Position numbers and translations under genes: made by a program. The notes under the pieces were generated by a model. That model saw only the letters and a program-made list of their open reading frames with translations. It did not search any database and had not been told where the DNA came from. A stretch of 64,000 nucleotides of DNA from Nocardioides sp. Soil805 (GTDB lineage Bacteria > Actinomycetota > Actinomycetes > Propionibacteriales > Nocardioidaceae), in contig NZ_LMSU01000001.1 of NCBI RefSeq assembly GCF_001429625.1, positions 1,540,310-1,604,309 of the forward strand, in the 5' to 3' direction. Shown one piece after another: positions 32,983-40,729 of this stretch. Numbering within the stretch: position 1 is the stretch's first letter; the number at the start of each line of letters is the position of its first letter.

Positions 32983-33675
32983 TCAGCGCAGGACGCCGGC
33001 GTCGAGGAGGGCGTCCGCCACCCGGGTGCCGAAGACGACGTGGCCCTCGGGCGTCAGGTGCAGCCGGTCGGGCAGGTAGGACAGGTCGTCCCAGTCGATC
33101 GTCGACACGTAGGCGACCCCGGCCTCCTCCGCGGCTCGCGCGAGCGCCTCGTCCGTGGCCACCGTCAGCGCCTGGTCCCGCTGGGGGGCCGGCGGCGGGC
33201 CCACGACGGCCGCGGCGCCGGACTGCTCCACGACCGCCACCGCGGCGGCCTCGATGGCGTCGGGGTCGGCGTTGACGTCGTTGAGGCCGCCCTGGATCAC
33301 CAGCACCTCGCCGTCGGCGAGGTCGAGCCGGTCGGCGCGGGTGCCGAAGTCCTCACCCCCGCAGAACGCCGATCCCGTGAAGCCGGAGCCGGCGAACCCG
33401 TCGACGTGCACCGTCGCGTCCGCCTCGCGGGCCATCGCGGTCGGCCAGGACCGGCGCTGGTCGTGCAGTCCCCAGCCCTGGGCGTAGGAGTCGCCCACCA
33501 CCACGACCTGCTGGGACCCGCTGCCGACGGGGGCGTCACCCCGCCGGGCGACGCTGGCGCGGATCACCTCGCACACGTCGACGTCCTCCTGGTGGTCGCG
33601 CCACCACCAGGTGCCCCCGGCGACGAGCGCCAGGGCCACCACCACGACAGGCACGACTCGCTTGGACACCGGCAC
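32983..33675 (-). CDS. SGNH/GDSL hydrolase, membrane-anchored or secreted
   Basis: 230 residues. An N-terminal hydrophobic stretch (VVPVVVVALALVAGGTWWW) anchors or exports the protein. SGNH blocks are visible: block I VVVVGDSYAQGWG with nucleophile S63, block III GGLNDVN, and block V DRLHLTPEGH with the catalytic Asp/His. It would be an extracytoplasmic esterase or lipase acting on lipids or cell-wall sugar esters. It diverges from the small acidic protein gene. Confidence 0.88.
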   Translation of the reverse strand: MPVSKRVVPVVVVALALVAGGTWWWRDHQEDVDVCEVIRASVARRGDAPVGSGSQQVVVVGDSYAQGWGLHDQRRSWPTAMAREADATVHVDGFAGSGFTGSAFCGGEDFGTRADRLDLADGEVLVIQGGLNDVNADPDAIEAAAVAVVEQSGAAAVVGPPPAPQRDQALTVATDEALARAAEEAGVAYVSTIDWDDLSYLPDRLHLTPEGHVVFGTRVADALLDAGVLR

Positions 33676-33766
33676 GACCGTACCGATCCCCCTCCGCGCC
33701 GTCGCACCGGCTCACCCGCAGGGGGTGTTCCGTCCTCCCTCCGACGCCTCTACGGTGCTGGATCAG

Positions 33767-33785
33767 GCAGCCTCGAGGAGGCTGC
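33767..33785 (+). promoter_or_regulatory. Leader hairpin before small acidic protein
   Basis: GCAGCCTC-GAG-GAGGCTGC is a perfect eight-base stem with a three-base loop. It ends eight bases before the AGGAGG ribosome site of the gene at 33805. It could stabilise the message or affect translation. Confidence 0.45.
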
Positions 33786-33804
33786 GACCCACAGGAGGCG
33801 CGAC

Positions 33805-33960
33805 ATGTCCGATCCCAACCCGGAGCCCCCGACCGAGACACCGGCGCACGACGACGACCTCGACACCGAGCAGCTCTCGGACGAGCTGGACACCGACCCG
33901 GAGACGCCGGCCCACCCCGAGGGTGACGAGGTGGCCGAGGAAGACGAGGACCCCGAGTGA
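33805..33960 (+). CDS. Small, highly acidic protein
   Basis: 51 residues from ATG 33805, preceded by AGGAGG at seven bases. Composition is dominated by Asp, Glu, Pro and Thr (DTEQLSDELDTDPETPAHPEGDEVAEEDEDPE), with no hydrophobic core, so it is probably unfolded. No family is recognised. The strong ribosome site and the leader hairpin argue for real expression. It is convergent with idi, 58 bases away. Confidence 0.65.
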   Translation: MSDPNPEPPTETPAHDDDLDTEQLSDELDTDPETPAHPEGDEVAEEDEDPE

Positions 33961-34018
33961 TCGACCCGTCGGCCACCTGCCTGCGGGCCGCCACCGCCAG
34001 CGGGGCGGACGGGACGAG

Positions 34019-34624
34019 TCAGGGGCGGGCGGCCGGGGGGAGGTCGTCGTACGACGCGCTGGTCGCGGCGAGCGGGTCGGCCGGCAGCGCGGCGACCTGC
34101 TCGCGACACCACGGGGAGATCTCCCGGCTGCCGTCGAGCACCCCCGACCGGAAGGCGTCCCACGGCTCCCAGCGCGCCTCCTCGACCTCCTCGGGGTCGG
34201 GTCGGAGCTCATCGGTCGTGGTGGCGACGAAGACCGGGCACATCTCGTGCTCGACCATCCCGTCGTCCATCACCGCGCGGTAGCGGAACCGCGGCAGCAC
34301 GAGCCGCAGGTCCTGCACGCGCACGCCGAGCTCCTGCTCGACCCGACGGCGTACGGCGTCGGCCATCGGCTCACCGGGGGCCGGGTGACCACAGCAGCTG
34401 TTGGTCCACACGCCGGGCCACGTGGGCTTGTGCAGGGCCCGCTGGGTGACCAGGAACGCGCCGTCGCCGTCGAAGAGGTAGCAGGAGAACGCCAGGTGCA
34501 GCGGGGTGTCCTCGTGGTGCACGAGGCGCTTGTCGGCGGTGCCGACCGCCCGGCCCTCCTCGTCGAGCAGGACCACGGACTCGGAAGCGGGCGCGGGACG
34601 GGACGGGGGGTCGGTGGGCGTCAT
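34019..34624 (-). CDS. idi: Isopentenyl-diphosphate delta-isomerase, type I
   Basis: 201-residue Nudix-fold enzyme interconverting IPP and DMAPP. From ATG 34624: LLDEEGRAVGTADKRLVHHEDTPLHLAFSCYLFDGDGAFLVTQRALHKPTWPGVWTNSCCGHPAPGE. The catalytic Cys is in NSCCGHP, and the catalytic Glu in YRAVMDDGMVEHEMCPVF. ATGA overlap couples it to the flavoprotein gene upstream. It would supply DMAPP for prenyl transfer in this cluster. Confidence 0.94.
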   Translation of the reverse strand: MTPTDPPSRPAPASESVVLLDEEGRAVGTADKRLVHHEDTPLHLAFSCYLFDGDGAFLVTQRALHKPTWPGVWTNSCCGHPAPGEPMADAVRRRVEQELGVRVQDLRLVLPRFRYRAVMDDGMVEHEMCPVFVATTTDELRPDPEEVEEARWEPWDAFRSGVLDGSREISPWCREQVAALPADPLAATSASYDDLPPAARP

Positions 34625-35661
34625 GCGGGCACCTCGATCGGTCGGGCGAGCTGGTTGACGGCGGCGGAGAAGAGCCACGGGGCCCGGGCCGCCGCGGGGA
34701 CCAGGCGGCGACGGACGACACGGTGGGCGGTGGCGTGCAGCAGGGCGTGGGTCAGCATCTCGTGGCGGCGGCTGAGCCGGCCCGCCAGGGCCTCGAAGCG
34801 CTGCGGGTCGTCGGCAGCCACGCACGCGACGGCAGCGCGGGCGTGGGCCAGCCCCAGCGCGATTCCCTCGCCGGTGAGCGCGTCGACGTAGCCGCCGGCG
34901 TCGCCCACGAGCAGCGTGCGGCCGGCGACCCGACGGCGGGCCCGCTGCCGCAGCGGGCCGGCCCCCATCACCTTGGTGCGCTCCCCGACCAGCCGCTCGC
35001 GCAGCAGCGGGAACTGCGTGAGCACCTCGTCGAAGGCCTCGCCGCTGTCGGTCAGCACCGCGACGCCGACCAGGTCCTCGGCCACGGGGGTCACGTAGGC
35101 CTCCGCCCCGGCCGCCCAGTGCACCTCGACGAAGGGCGTCCACGGCTCCTGGCGGACGTGGCAGCGCAGGCCGAACCGGCGCCTGCCCCGCACCGGCACC
35201 TCGAGGCCGAGCAGGCGTCGTACGGGCGAGTGGAGGCCGTCGGCGGCGACGAGGAACCGGGCGGGCTCACCGTCGACGAGCACGTGGTCGATGCCGTCGC
35301 GGACCGCGCGCACCGGCTCGGGCTGGACCGGGACGCCCGCTCGGGCGAGCGCGTCCGAGAGCGCGGAGTGCAGCGTGGTCCGGCGTACGCCGCGCCCCGG
35401 CCCGGCGGTGAAGACGGCCTCGGCGGCCGCACCGGCGCCGCTCCCGTCGACGTAGCGGATGCCGGAGAGCGGGTGACCCTCCGGGTGCACGTCGAGCAGG
35501 GCGAGCTCGGCCACGGCGCCGGGCATCAGTCCCTCGCCGCAGGCCTTGTCGACGGGGCCGGTACGCGGCTCGCGGACCACGACGTCGAGCCCGGCGCGGG
35601 CCGCGTGCAGCGCGACCGCCAGTCCGACGGGGCCACCGCCGGCGACGACGAGGTCACGCAT
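34621..35661 (-). CDS. FAD-dependent oxidoreductase, SrsC/geranylgeranyl-reductase-like
   Basis: 346-residue flavoprotein. FAD motifs: [29 protein letters not shown] (residues about 3-31) and TLLVGDAGGYVDALTGEGIALGLAHA; also VDKACGEGLMPGAV, the family loop. In Streptomyces griseus the srsABC phenolic lipid operon encodes a type III polyketide synthase, a methyltransferase and a flavoprotein hydroxylase. This gene holds the third place here, so hydroxylation or quinone formation on an alkylresorcinol is likely; double-bond reduction is an alternative. It overlaps the genes on both sides. Confidence 0.85.
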   Translation of the reverse strand: MRDLVVAGGGPVGLAVALHAARAGLDVVVREPRTGPVDKACGEGLMPGAVAELALLDVHPEGHPLSGIRYVDGSGAGAAAEAVFTAGPGRGVRRTTLHSALSDALARAGVPVQPEPVRAVRDGIDHVLVDGEPARFLVAADGLHSPVRRLLGLEVPVRGRRRFGLRCHVRQEPWTPFVEVHWAAGAEAYVTPVAEDLVGVAVLTDSGEAFDEVLTQFPLLRERLVGERTKVMGAGPLRQRARRRVAGRTLLVGDAGGYVDALTGEGIALGLAHARAAVACVAADDPQRFEALAGRLSRRHEMLTHALLHATAHRVVRRRLVPAAARAPWLFSAAVNQLARPIEVPA

Positions 35662-36199
35662 CGCTGCCCTCGGCCTGCCGCTCGGGCAGGGTGGCGAGCG
35701 CGGCGTCCTCGGCGCGGATGCGCACGGTCAGCAACGCGGCGTTGAGGACCGTGAAGACGAGCGCGGTGATCCAGGCGGCGTGCACGAGCGGCAGGGCCAC
35801 GCCCTCGACCACGACGGCGACGTAGTTGGGGTGGCGGAACAGGCGGTAGGGGCCCGAGCGCACCGGGGCCAGGCCCGGCACGACGATGACACGGGTGTTC
35901 CAGCGCCGGCCCAGCGTGGTGATGCACCACCACCGCAACGCCTGCGAGGCGAGGACGAGCAGGAGCATCGACCACGCGAGGGCGGACGGTACGTCGGGTC
36001 GCCGTAGCCACGCCTCGGCGAGCGCTCCGACCAGCAGGCCGGTGTGCAGGACCACCATGAAGGGGTAGTGCCCCCGGCCGGACTCGACGCCGCCGCGCTC
36101 CATGCTCCAGGCGGCGTTGCGCGTCGAGACGACCAGCTCCGCGATCCGCTCGAGGCCGACCAGCGCCACCAGGACCGTGAAGGCGAGCAGGCTGGTCAT
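35654..36199 (-). CDS. Isoprenylcysteine-carboxyl-methyltransferase-like membrane methyltransferase (SrsB/BpsB type)
   Basis: 181 residues from ATG 36199 with four or five membrane helices. The ICMT signature is in the C-terminal half: [50 protein letters not shown], where RHPNY binds S-adenosylmethionine. Bacterial homologues next to type III polyketide synthases (BpsB, SrsB) methylate alkylpyrones or alkylresorcinols. It overlaps the flavoprotein gene by eight bases and the polyketide synthase gene by four. Confidence 0.88.
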   Translation of the reverse strand: MTSLLAFTVLVALVGLERIAELVVSTRNAAWSMERGGVESGRGHYPFMVVLHTGLLVGALAEAWLRRPDVPSALAWSMLLLVLASQALRWWCITTLGRRWNTRVIVVPGLAPVRSGPYRLFRHPNYVAVVVEGVALPLVHAAWITALVFTVLNAALLTVRIRAEDAALATLPERQAEGSDA

Positions 36200-37251
36200 G
36201 CGGTGGCCCGGAGCAGGACCAGCTCGGAGCAGAAGCCCGGGCCCATCGCCAGCAGTACCCCGTGGGTGCCGGGGGCCGGCGGCCGGTCGCGCAGGGTGTC
36301 CTCGAGCACGTGCAGGACCGACGCCGAGGACAGGTTGCCGACCCTGGCCAGGGAGTCCCACGTCAGCTGCAGCGCCTCCTGAGGCACCTCGAGAGCCGAC
36401 TGCAGCGCCTCGATCACCTTGGGGCCGCCGGGGTGGCAGACCCACCAGCCGATGTCGGCGCGGGTCAGGCCGTGGTCGGCCAGGAAGCCGTCGACGTCGC
36501 CGCGCAGGTGGCGCTCGACGATGGCGGGCACCGCGGCGTCCAGGACGATCCGCAGGCCGCCGCCGGTCACGTCGAAGCCCATCGTGCGCTCGCTGTCGGG
36601 GTAGAGCCGGCTGCGCGAGGCCAGCACCTCGACGGGCCCGTCCTGCTTCGCGGAGCCGACCGCGACGACCGCCGCGGCCCCGTCGCCGAACAGTCCGCTG
36701 GCCACCAGGTTGGGGACCGACACGTCGTCGCGCTGGATGGTCAGCGAGCACAGCTCGACGGCGACCAGGACGGCGGTGTGGTCCGGGTGACCGAGCAGGT
36801 AGTCGTGCACCCGGGCGATCCCGGCCGCGCCCGCCACGCAGCCCAGGCCCACCAGCGGCATCCGCCGCACGTCCTCGCGCAGCCCCACCACTCCAGCGAT
36901 CCGTGCGTCCAGCGACGGGATGGCCAGCCCGGTCACGGTGGCGGTCACGATGAGGTCGACGTCGGAGGGCGTCAGGTCGGCGGCCTTCAGCGCGTCGACC
37001 AGCGCCTGCGAGCCGAGCTCGACGGCGTGCTCGATGAAGTGGTCGTTGGCGTGCCCGAAGTCGCGCAGCGTGGCGTAGTCGGCCAGCGGCAGGACCGTGT
37101 GCCGGCGCTCGACCCCGGAGTTGCGGTGGAAGCGTCGCAGGAGGGCGTGGTCGACGCTGCGCTCGGAGATCACCGAGCTGAAGGCCTCGGTGATCTCCTC
37201 CTGCGGGTGGGAGTGGGCCGGCAGCGCTCCGCGCGCGGACAGGATCCTCAT
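36196..37251 (-). CDS. Type III polyketide synthase
   Basis: 351 residues from ATG 37251. The chalcone-synthase-like catalytic triad is complete: C138 in [11 protein letters not shown]273 in [15 protein letters not shown]306 in [10 protein letters not shown] product-shape loop reads [14 protein letters not shown] (the GFGPG-loop equivalent lies near MGPGFCSEL). Homologues condense long-chain acyl-CoA with malonyl units to alkylresorcinols or alkylpyrones. Neighbours point to a phenolic lipid. It stands 67 bases after the prenyltransferase gene and is probably on the same transcript. Confidence 0.95.
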   Translation of the reverse strand: MRILSARGALPAHSHPQEEITEAFSSVISERSVDHALLRRFHRNSGVERRHTVLPLADYATLRDFGHANDHFIEHAVELGSQALVDALKAADLTPSDVDLIVTATVTGLAIPSLDARIAGVVGLREDVRRMPLVGLGCVAGAAGIARVHDYLLGHPDHTAVLVAVELCSLTIQRDDVSVPNLVASGLFGDGAAAVVAVGSAKQDGPVEVLASRSRLYPDSERTMGFDVTGGGLRIVLDAAVPAIVERHLRGDVDGFLADHGLTRADIGWWVCHPGGPKVIEALQSALEVPQEALQLTWDSLARVGNLSSASVLHVLEDTLRDRPPAPGTHGVLLAMGPGFCSELVLLRATA

Positions 37252-37318
37252 GACAGCCTCCAGGGGCGGGGACGTGGGCGGGTCGGCGGGCGGGTCATCG
37301 GGCAGGTCGCGGGGCGGG

Positions 37319-38146
37319 TCATCGGGCGACGACCAGGAGCGTGGCGTCGACCAGGGCGATCGCCACCGCCGCAGCGAAGGGCAGGCGGCCGCGGCCGCCG
37401 ACCACGAGGACGGCGAGGCCGAGGACCAGGACCCCGACGCCCAGCGTCCACCCCGGCGCCGGCGTGGAGCCGACCAGGACGACCGCGGTCGCGGACACCA
37501 GCACCACGGCGGCCACCGGGGCGATCCAGCGGGCGCCGAGGCGGTGGGGCAGGCCACGGACCCCGGTCGCCGCGTCGTCGTCGAGGTCGGGCAGGACGTT
37601 GAGGAGGTGCGCCCCCACGCCGAGCAGGGCCCCGCCCACGGGCCACCACCACGGCGGGGCGGTCGATCCGGCGAGCGCGACGAAGACCGGCAGCCCGCCG
37701 AAGGCCACGGCGTACGGCAGCCACGACCAGACGGTCGACTTGAGTCCCAGGTTGTAGGACCAGGCCGCCGCCACGCACAACAGGTGCACGAGGCCGGCGA
37801 CGAGCCCGCAGGCGAGCGACAGGACGACGCAGGCGACCACGGCGACCGCACAGGCGGTCCGGACGACGCTCACCGACGCGGCCCCGGTGGCCAGCGGCTT
37901 GTCGGTGCGACCGCTGCGCACGTCGCGGGCCACGTCGAGGAGGTCGTTGCTCCAGCCGACCGAGAGCTGACCGGCCAGCACGGCGGCGACGACGAGGGCG
38001 ATCCGTCCGGCGTCCAGGTCCGCGGCCACCGCGAGCAGCCCGGCGAGCACCGTCACGGCCAGGGCGGGACCGAGGTGCGCGGCGGCCAGCACCGCTCGCA
38101 GGCGGGAGGACGGGCGGACCCGGCCCGGCGCGACGTCAGCGGTCAT
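37319..38146 (-). CDS. UbiA-family prenyltransferase
   Basis: 275-residue integral membrane prenyltransferase from ATG 38146 (GGGGAGG ahead). The two prenyl-diphosphate/Mg sites are visible: N67-D-L-L-D-V-A-R-D75 and NVLPDLDDD around residue 200. Eight or nine helices are predicted. UbiA enzymes attach an isoprenoid chain to an aromatic ring or to a polar head. Being the first gene of the unit with the polyketide synthase, methyltransferase, flavoprotein and idi, it may prenylate the phenolic product; a geranylgeranylglycerol role would be the alternative. Confidence 0.92.
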   Translation of the reverse strand: MTADVAPGRVRPSSRLRAVLAAAHLGPALAVTVLAGLLAVAADLDAGRIALVVAAVLAGQLSVGWSNDLLDVARDVRSGRTDKPLATGAASVSVVRTACAVAVVACVVLSLACGLVAGLVHLLCVAAAWSYNLGLKSTVWSWLPYAVAFGGLPVFVALAGSTAPPWWWPVGGALLGVGAHLLNVLPDLDDDAATGVRGLPHRLGARWIAPVAAVVLVSATAVVLVGSTPAPGWTLGVGVLVLGLAVLVVGGRGRLPFAAAVAIALVDATLLVVAR

Positions 38147-38216
38147 GGCCTCCCCTGTCCGCAGCGGCCCGACACGGGTGCCGGGCTCTGACCCGACGGT
38201 ACTCACCCGACGGGGA

Positions 38217-38585
38217 TCACGCCCGGCGGCGCCGCTCGTCGAGCGCCAGCGCGAGGGCGTTGAGCACGCCGTAGCCGGCCGCGACCGTCACGGCCTTCTT
38301 GCGCGACGCGGCGGACGAGGCGGTGGTGCCGAGGGTGATCGCGTCGGTCACGTCCCCCGCGATGCGCAGCAGCGCGGCGGTGCGGGCGCCCTGGGCGCCG
38401 CCGAGCAGGGCCAGGGTCGAGATCGGGACGTCGCGTCCCGCGTAGGTGTAGGCGAGCCGCGAGGCGGGGCGCTGCCAGTCCACGGGGTCGTCGAGCTGGG
38501 CGCGCAGCGAGTCGGCGCTCGTGACCACCCAGGCGCTGTAGCCGAGGGTGGCGAGGGCCAGGGCCTTCGTCAGGGGGTAGTCCAT
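38217..38585 (-). CDS. Small membrane protein, unknown function
   Basis: 122 residues with about four hydrophobic segments (TKALALATLGYSAWVV, VPISTLALLGGAQGARTAALL, AGDVTDAITLGTT, AVTVAAGYGVLNALALAL) and a basic C-terminus. The pattern 'R-D-x-x-x-STLALLGG…RTAALLRIAGDVTDA' resembles DUF4267-type membrane proteins, but I cannot be sure. Its stop lies 70 bases ahead of the UbiA start on the same strand. Confidence 0.65.
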   Translation of the reverse strand: MDYPLTKALALATLGYSAWVVTSADSLRAQLDDPVDWQRPASRLAYTYAGRDVPISTLALLGGAQGARTAALLRIAGDVTDAITLGTTASSAASRKKAVTVAAGYGVLNALALALDERRRRA

Positions 38586-38642
38586 CCCTCGAACCTAGGC
38601 GGTGCCCGGTGACCGGGTCAGACCCCGAGGGGTACGCCGCGA

Positions 38643-39266
38643 TCAGGCCTCGCCGGACGGCTCCCGCGAGACCCGCACCGCCCGTCGTACGACGAACCAC
38701 AGCAGGCCCGCGCCCAGGGCTGCGTAGATGACGGTGGACACCTCGCCGACGTACGCCTCGACGTGGTGCCACTGCGCGCCGAGCTCGTAGCCGGCGACGA
38801 TGAGGGCGCCGTTCCACACCAGGCTGCCGGCGGTCGTGTAGAGGACGAACTGGGCCAGCGGCATCCGGTCGATGCCGGCCGGGATCGAGATGAGGCTGCG
38901 CACCCCCGGCACCAGCCGCCCCAGGAAGATGGCCGAGCGGCCGTGCCGACCGAACCAGCCGATGGCCCGCTCCACGTCTCTCGCGTGCAGCAACGGGATG
39001 CGCTCGGCGGTGGCGCACATCCGCTGCGCGCCCCACAGCGCGCCGAGCCAGTAGAGGAGCAGGGCCCCGACCAGCGACCCCACGGTGGCCCATCCGATCG
39101 CGGCGACCAGGCCGTAGTGGCCCTGGCTCGCCGTGTAGCCGGCCAGCGGCAGCACGACCTCGCTCGGGACCGGCGGGAAGACGGTCTCCAGGGCGGTGGC
39201 CAGGCCGACGCCGGGGGCCCCGAGGGTCCGCATCACCTCGACGACCCAGTCGAGCACGGATCCCAC
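38643..39266 (-). CDS. DedA-family membrane protein
   Basis: About 207 residues with four to five membrane helices. DedA hallmarks: ETVFPPVPSEVVLPLAGYTA, GALLLYWLGALWGAQ, GWFGRHGRSAIFLGRLVPGVRSLISIPAGIDRMPLAQF and NGALIVAGYELG. The family supports proton-dependent membrane homeostasis and polyprenyl-phosphate or lipid transport. I prefer GTG 39266 because AGGAG stands six bases ahead; ATG 39272 directly abuts that site and is the alternative. Confidence 0.9.
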   Translation of the reverse strand: MGSVLDWVVEVMRTLGAPGVGLATALETVFPPVPSEVVLPLAGYTASQGHYGLVAAIGWATVGSLVGALLLYWLGALWGAQRMCATAERIPLLHARDVERAIGWFGRHGRSAIFLGRLVPGVRSLISIPAGIDRMPLAQFVLYTTAGSLVWNGALIVAGYELGAQWHHVEAYVGEVSTVIYAALGAGLLWFVVRRAVRVSREPSGEA

Positions 39267-39272
39267 AGCCAT

Positions 39273-39898
39273 CTCCTGTCGTCGTCCGCCTGGCGCGGCC
39301 AGCATGCCGTACGGGTGGGCGAGGGCCTCCACGCGCGGGGGTCGGAATGTTCGGGGAGCCCGACCCGTTGACACCCTCAGCCGGTCCGGATCATGCCCCC
39401 GGGCTCACCCCTCGCCGCCGCGAGCGGCCATACGCCGAGAGGCGGCTGACGGGCCGGCGAGCTGGACCACGCAGCCACCCGCCGGGTAAGCCCCGGCCGG
39501 GTGGCTGTGTGCATCTCGGGGTGCATCTCGAGGTGCACCTCGAACCGTCATCACGCGGCAACACGCGCGAATTGCCTCCTGGAGCCGGCGGCGTGTCCTA
39601 GCATCGCCACGCCCCGCGAGGGGCGGGATCCGTCTCGCCAACCCCCCATGTCCCGGCGATGTCGGATCCGCCGCGCCGGCGAACACATCGACCCCCCGTC
39701 GACGTGGCGCCGGCGCGGACCTCGGGAACCGCTGTGCGCGTGGGTTACCCCATCGTGGGAGTGTCCCGCGGACCTGCGGGGCCCTACCGTGGATCAAGAC
39801 GCGTCTGGCGATGCACCTTTCCCCCGGGGTTCCGCCAGGCGCGTCGAGCACGGCCCGCAGGGACGCGGGCGCTGGAGCCCGACCTCGTGGGTTCTGCC
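39273..39898. other. 626-base intergenic region without a convincing gene
   Basis: Lies between the minus-strand DedA and SurA-like genes. Frames across it are Arg/Pro-rich and have no ribosome site, so I call no gene. It holds a 12-base triplet repeat (39509-39544), a GC hairpin (GCCCCGCGAGGGGC, 39612-39625) and a plus-strand promoter-like pair (TTGCCT near 39575 and TAGCAT near 39599). A structured RNA or the DedA leader is possible, but no known riboswitch could be matched. Confidence 0.4.
39509..39544. repeat. Three-copy 12-bp tandem repeat
   Basis: GTGCATCTCGGG (39509), GTGCATCTCGAG (39521) and GTGCACCTCGAA (39533) are consecutive 12-base units differing at one to three positions. They lie in the gene-free stretch ahead of the DedA gene. 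Confidence 0.6.
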
Positions 39899-40663
39899 TC
39901 AGAGGTTGACGGTGATGTCCGCGTCCTTGCGCAGGTCGTCGACGAGGCCCTGGGCCACCGTGCCCACCTGGTCGGCCTCGGCGCGGTCCCGCAGCTGGCC
40001 CTTGACCTCGTCGTACGGCGGGATCTCCTGCTGCTGGCCCGCCTGGGCCTGCTGCTGGGCGGCCTGCTTGGCCTGGCGGTAGAGGGTGCGGAGCTGCTTC
40101 TCGGTGACCTTCGCCGGGCCGGCCTCGTCGGCCACCAGCTGCTCGACCATGACCTGCGTCTCGAGCTGGGTCCGGGCCTGGTCCTCGGTCGTGCCCTGGT
40201 CGGCGAGGGCCTTGAGGAGCTCCTCGCTCGAGCCGAGCTGGTTCTGCTCGGCCAGCGCGGCGAGCTCGTCGTCGACGTCCTCGTCGGTGACCTCGATGCC
40301 CCGAGACTCCGCCTCCTGCGACAGCAGCTCGGTGTCGACGAGGTTGTCGGCCGTCTGCTTCTGCAGGGCGGCCTCGTCGGGCGCCTGGCCGCCCATCTGC
40401 GCCTGGGAGGTGGCCTGCTGGAGCTGTGCCTCGTAGATGGGCGCGAACTCCTCCTTGGTGATCTCCTCGCCGTTGACCTCCGCCACGACGTCAGGGACGC
40501 CCTCGAGGTCGACACCGGAGGCCGACTGCTCCTGCGACGACGACCCGGCGGCGTCGGAGCCGTCTGAGCCGTCGGAGCCACCACCCCCGCACGCGGAGAG
40601 GGACAGCACGGCGGCGGCCAGCGTGGGGACGAGGACGGTGCGGAGGCGCTTCGGGATAGTCAT
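39899..40663 (-). CDS. SurA-N-domain lipoprotein (chaperone-like)
   Basis: 254 residues. The signal peptide ends in a lipobox LSLSAC-GGGG (Cys about residue 25), followed by a Ser/Gly/Asp linker. The body is the SurA N-terminal helical domain: VVAEVNGEEITKEEFAPIYEAQLQQA, then long charged helices rich in Gln/Glu. No parvulin PPIase domain follows, so it is a holdase-type chaperone at most. Extracytoplasmic, lipid-anchored. Confidence 0.85.
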   Translation of the reverse strand: MTIPKRLRTVLVPTLAAAVLSLSACGGGGSDGSDGSDAAGSSSQEQSASGVDLEGVPDVVAEVNGEEITKEEFAPIYEAQLQQATSQAQMGGQAPDEAALQKQTADNLVDTELLSQEAESRGIEVTDEDVDDELAALAEQNQLGSSEELLKALADQGTTEDQARTQLETQVMVEQLVADEAGPAKVTEKQLRTLYRQAKQAAQQQAQAGQQQEIPPYDEVKGQLRDRAEADQVGTVAQGLVDDLRKDADITVNL

Positions 40664-40729
40664 CGCACCCGACGGTACGGAACGACCCTGAACGCCTCCT
40701 GAGCGGGCTCCGGGGGGCCGAGGGGCGCC

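Noticed and set aside
39640..39790. Possible c-di-AMP (ydaO-like) riboswitch with GGGAACC and GGGTTACCCC words
   Set aside because: On the plus strand nothing downstream could be controlled, and the conserved core could not be aligned.
39405..39851. 148-codon minus-strand frame in the long intergenic region
   Set aside because: Arg/Pro/Gly-rich, no ribosome site, no coding pattern.
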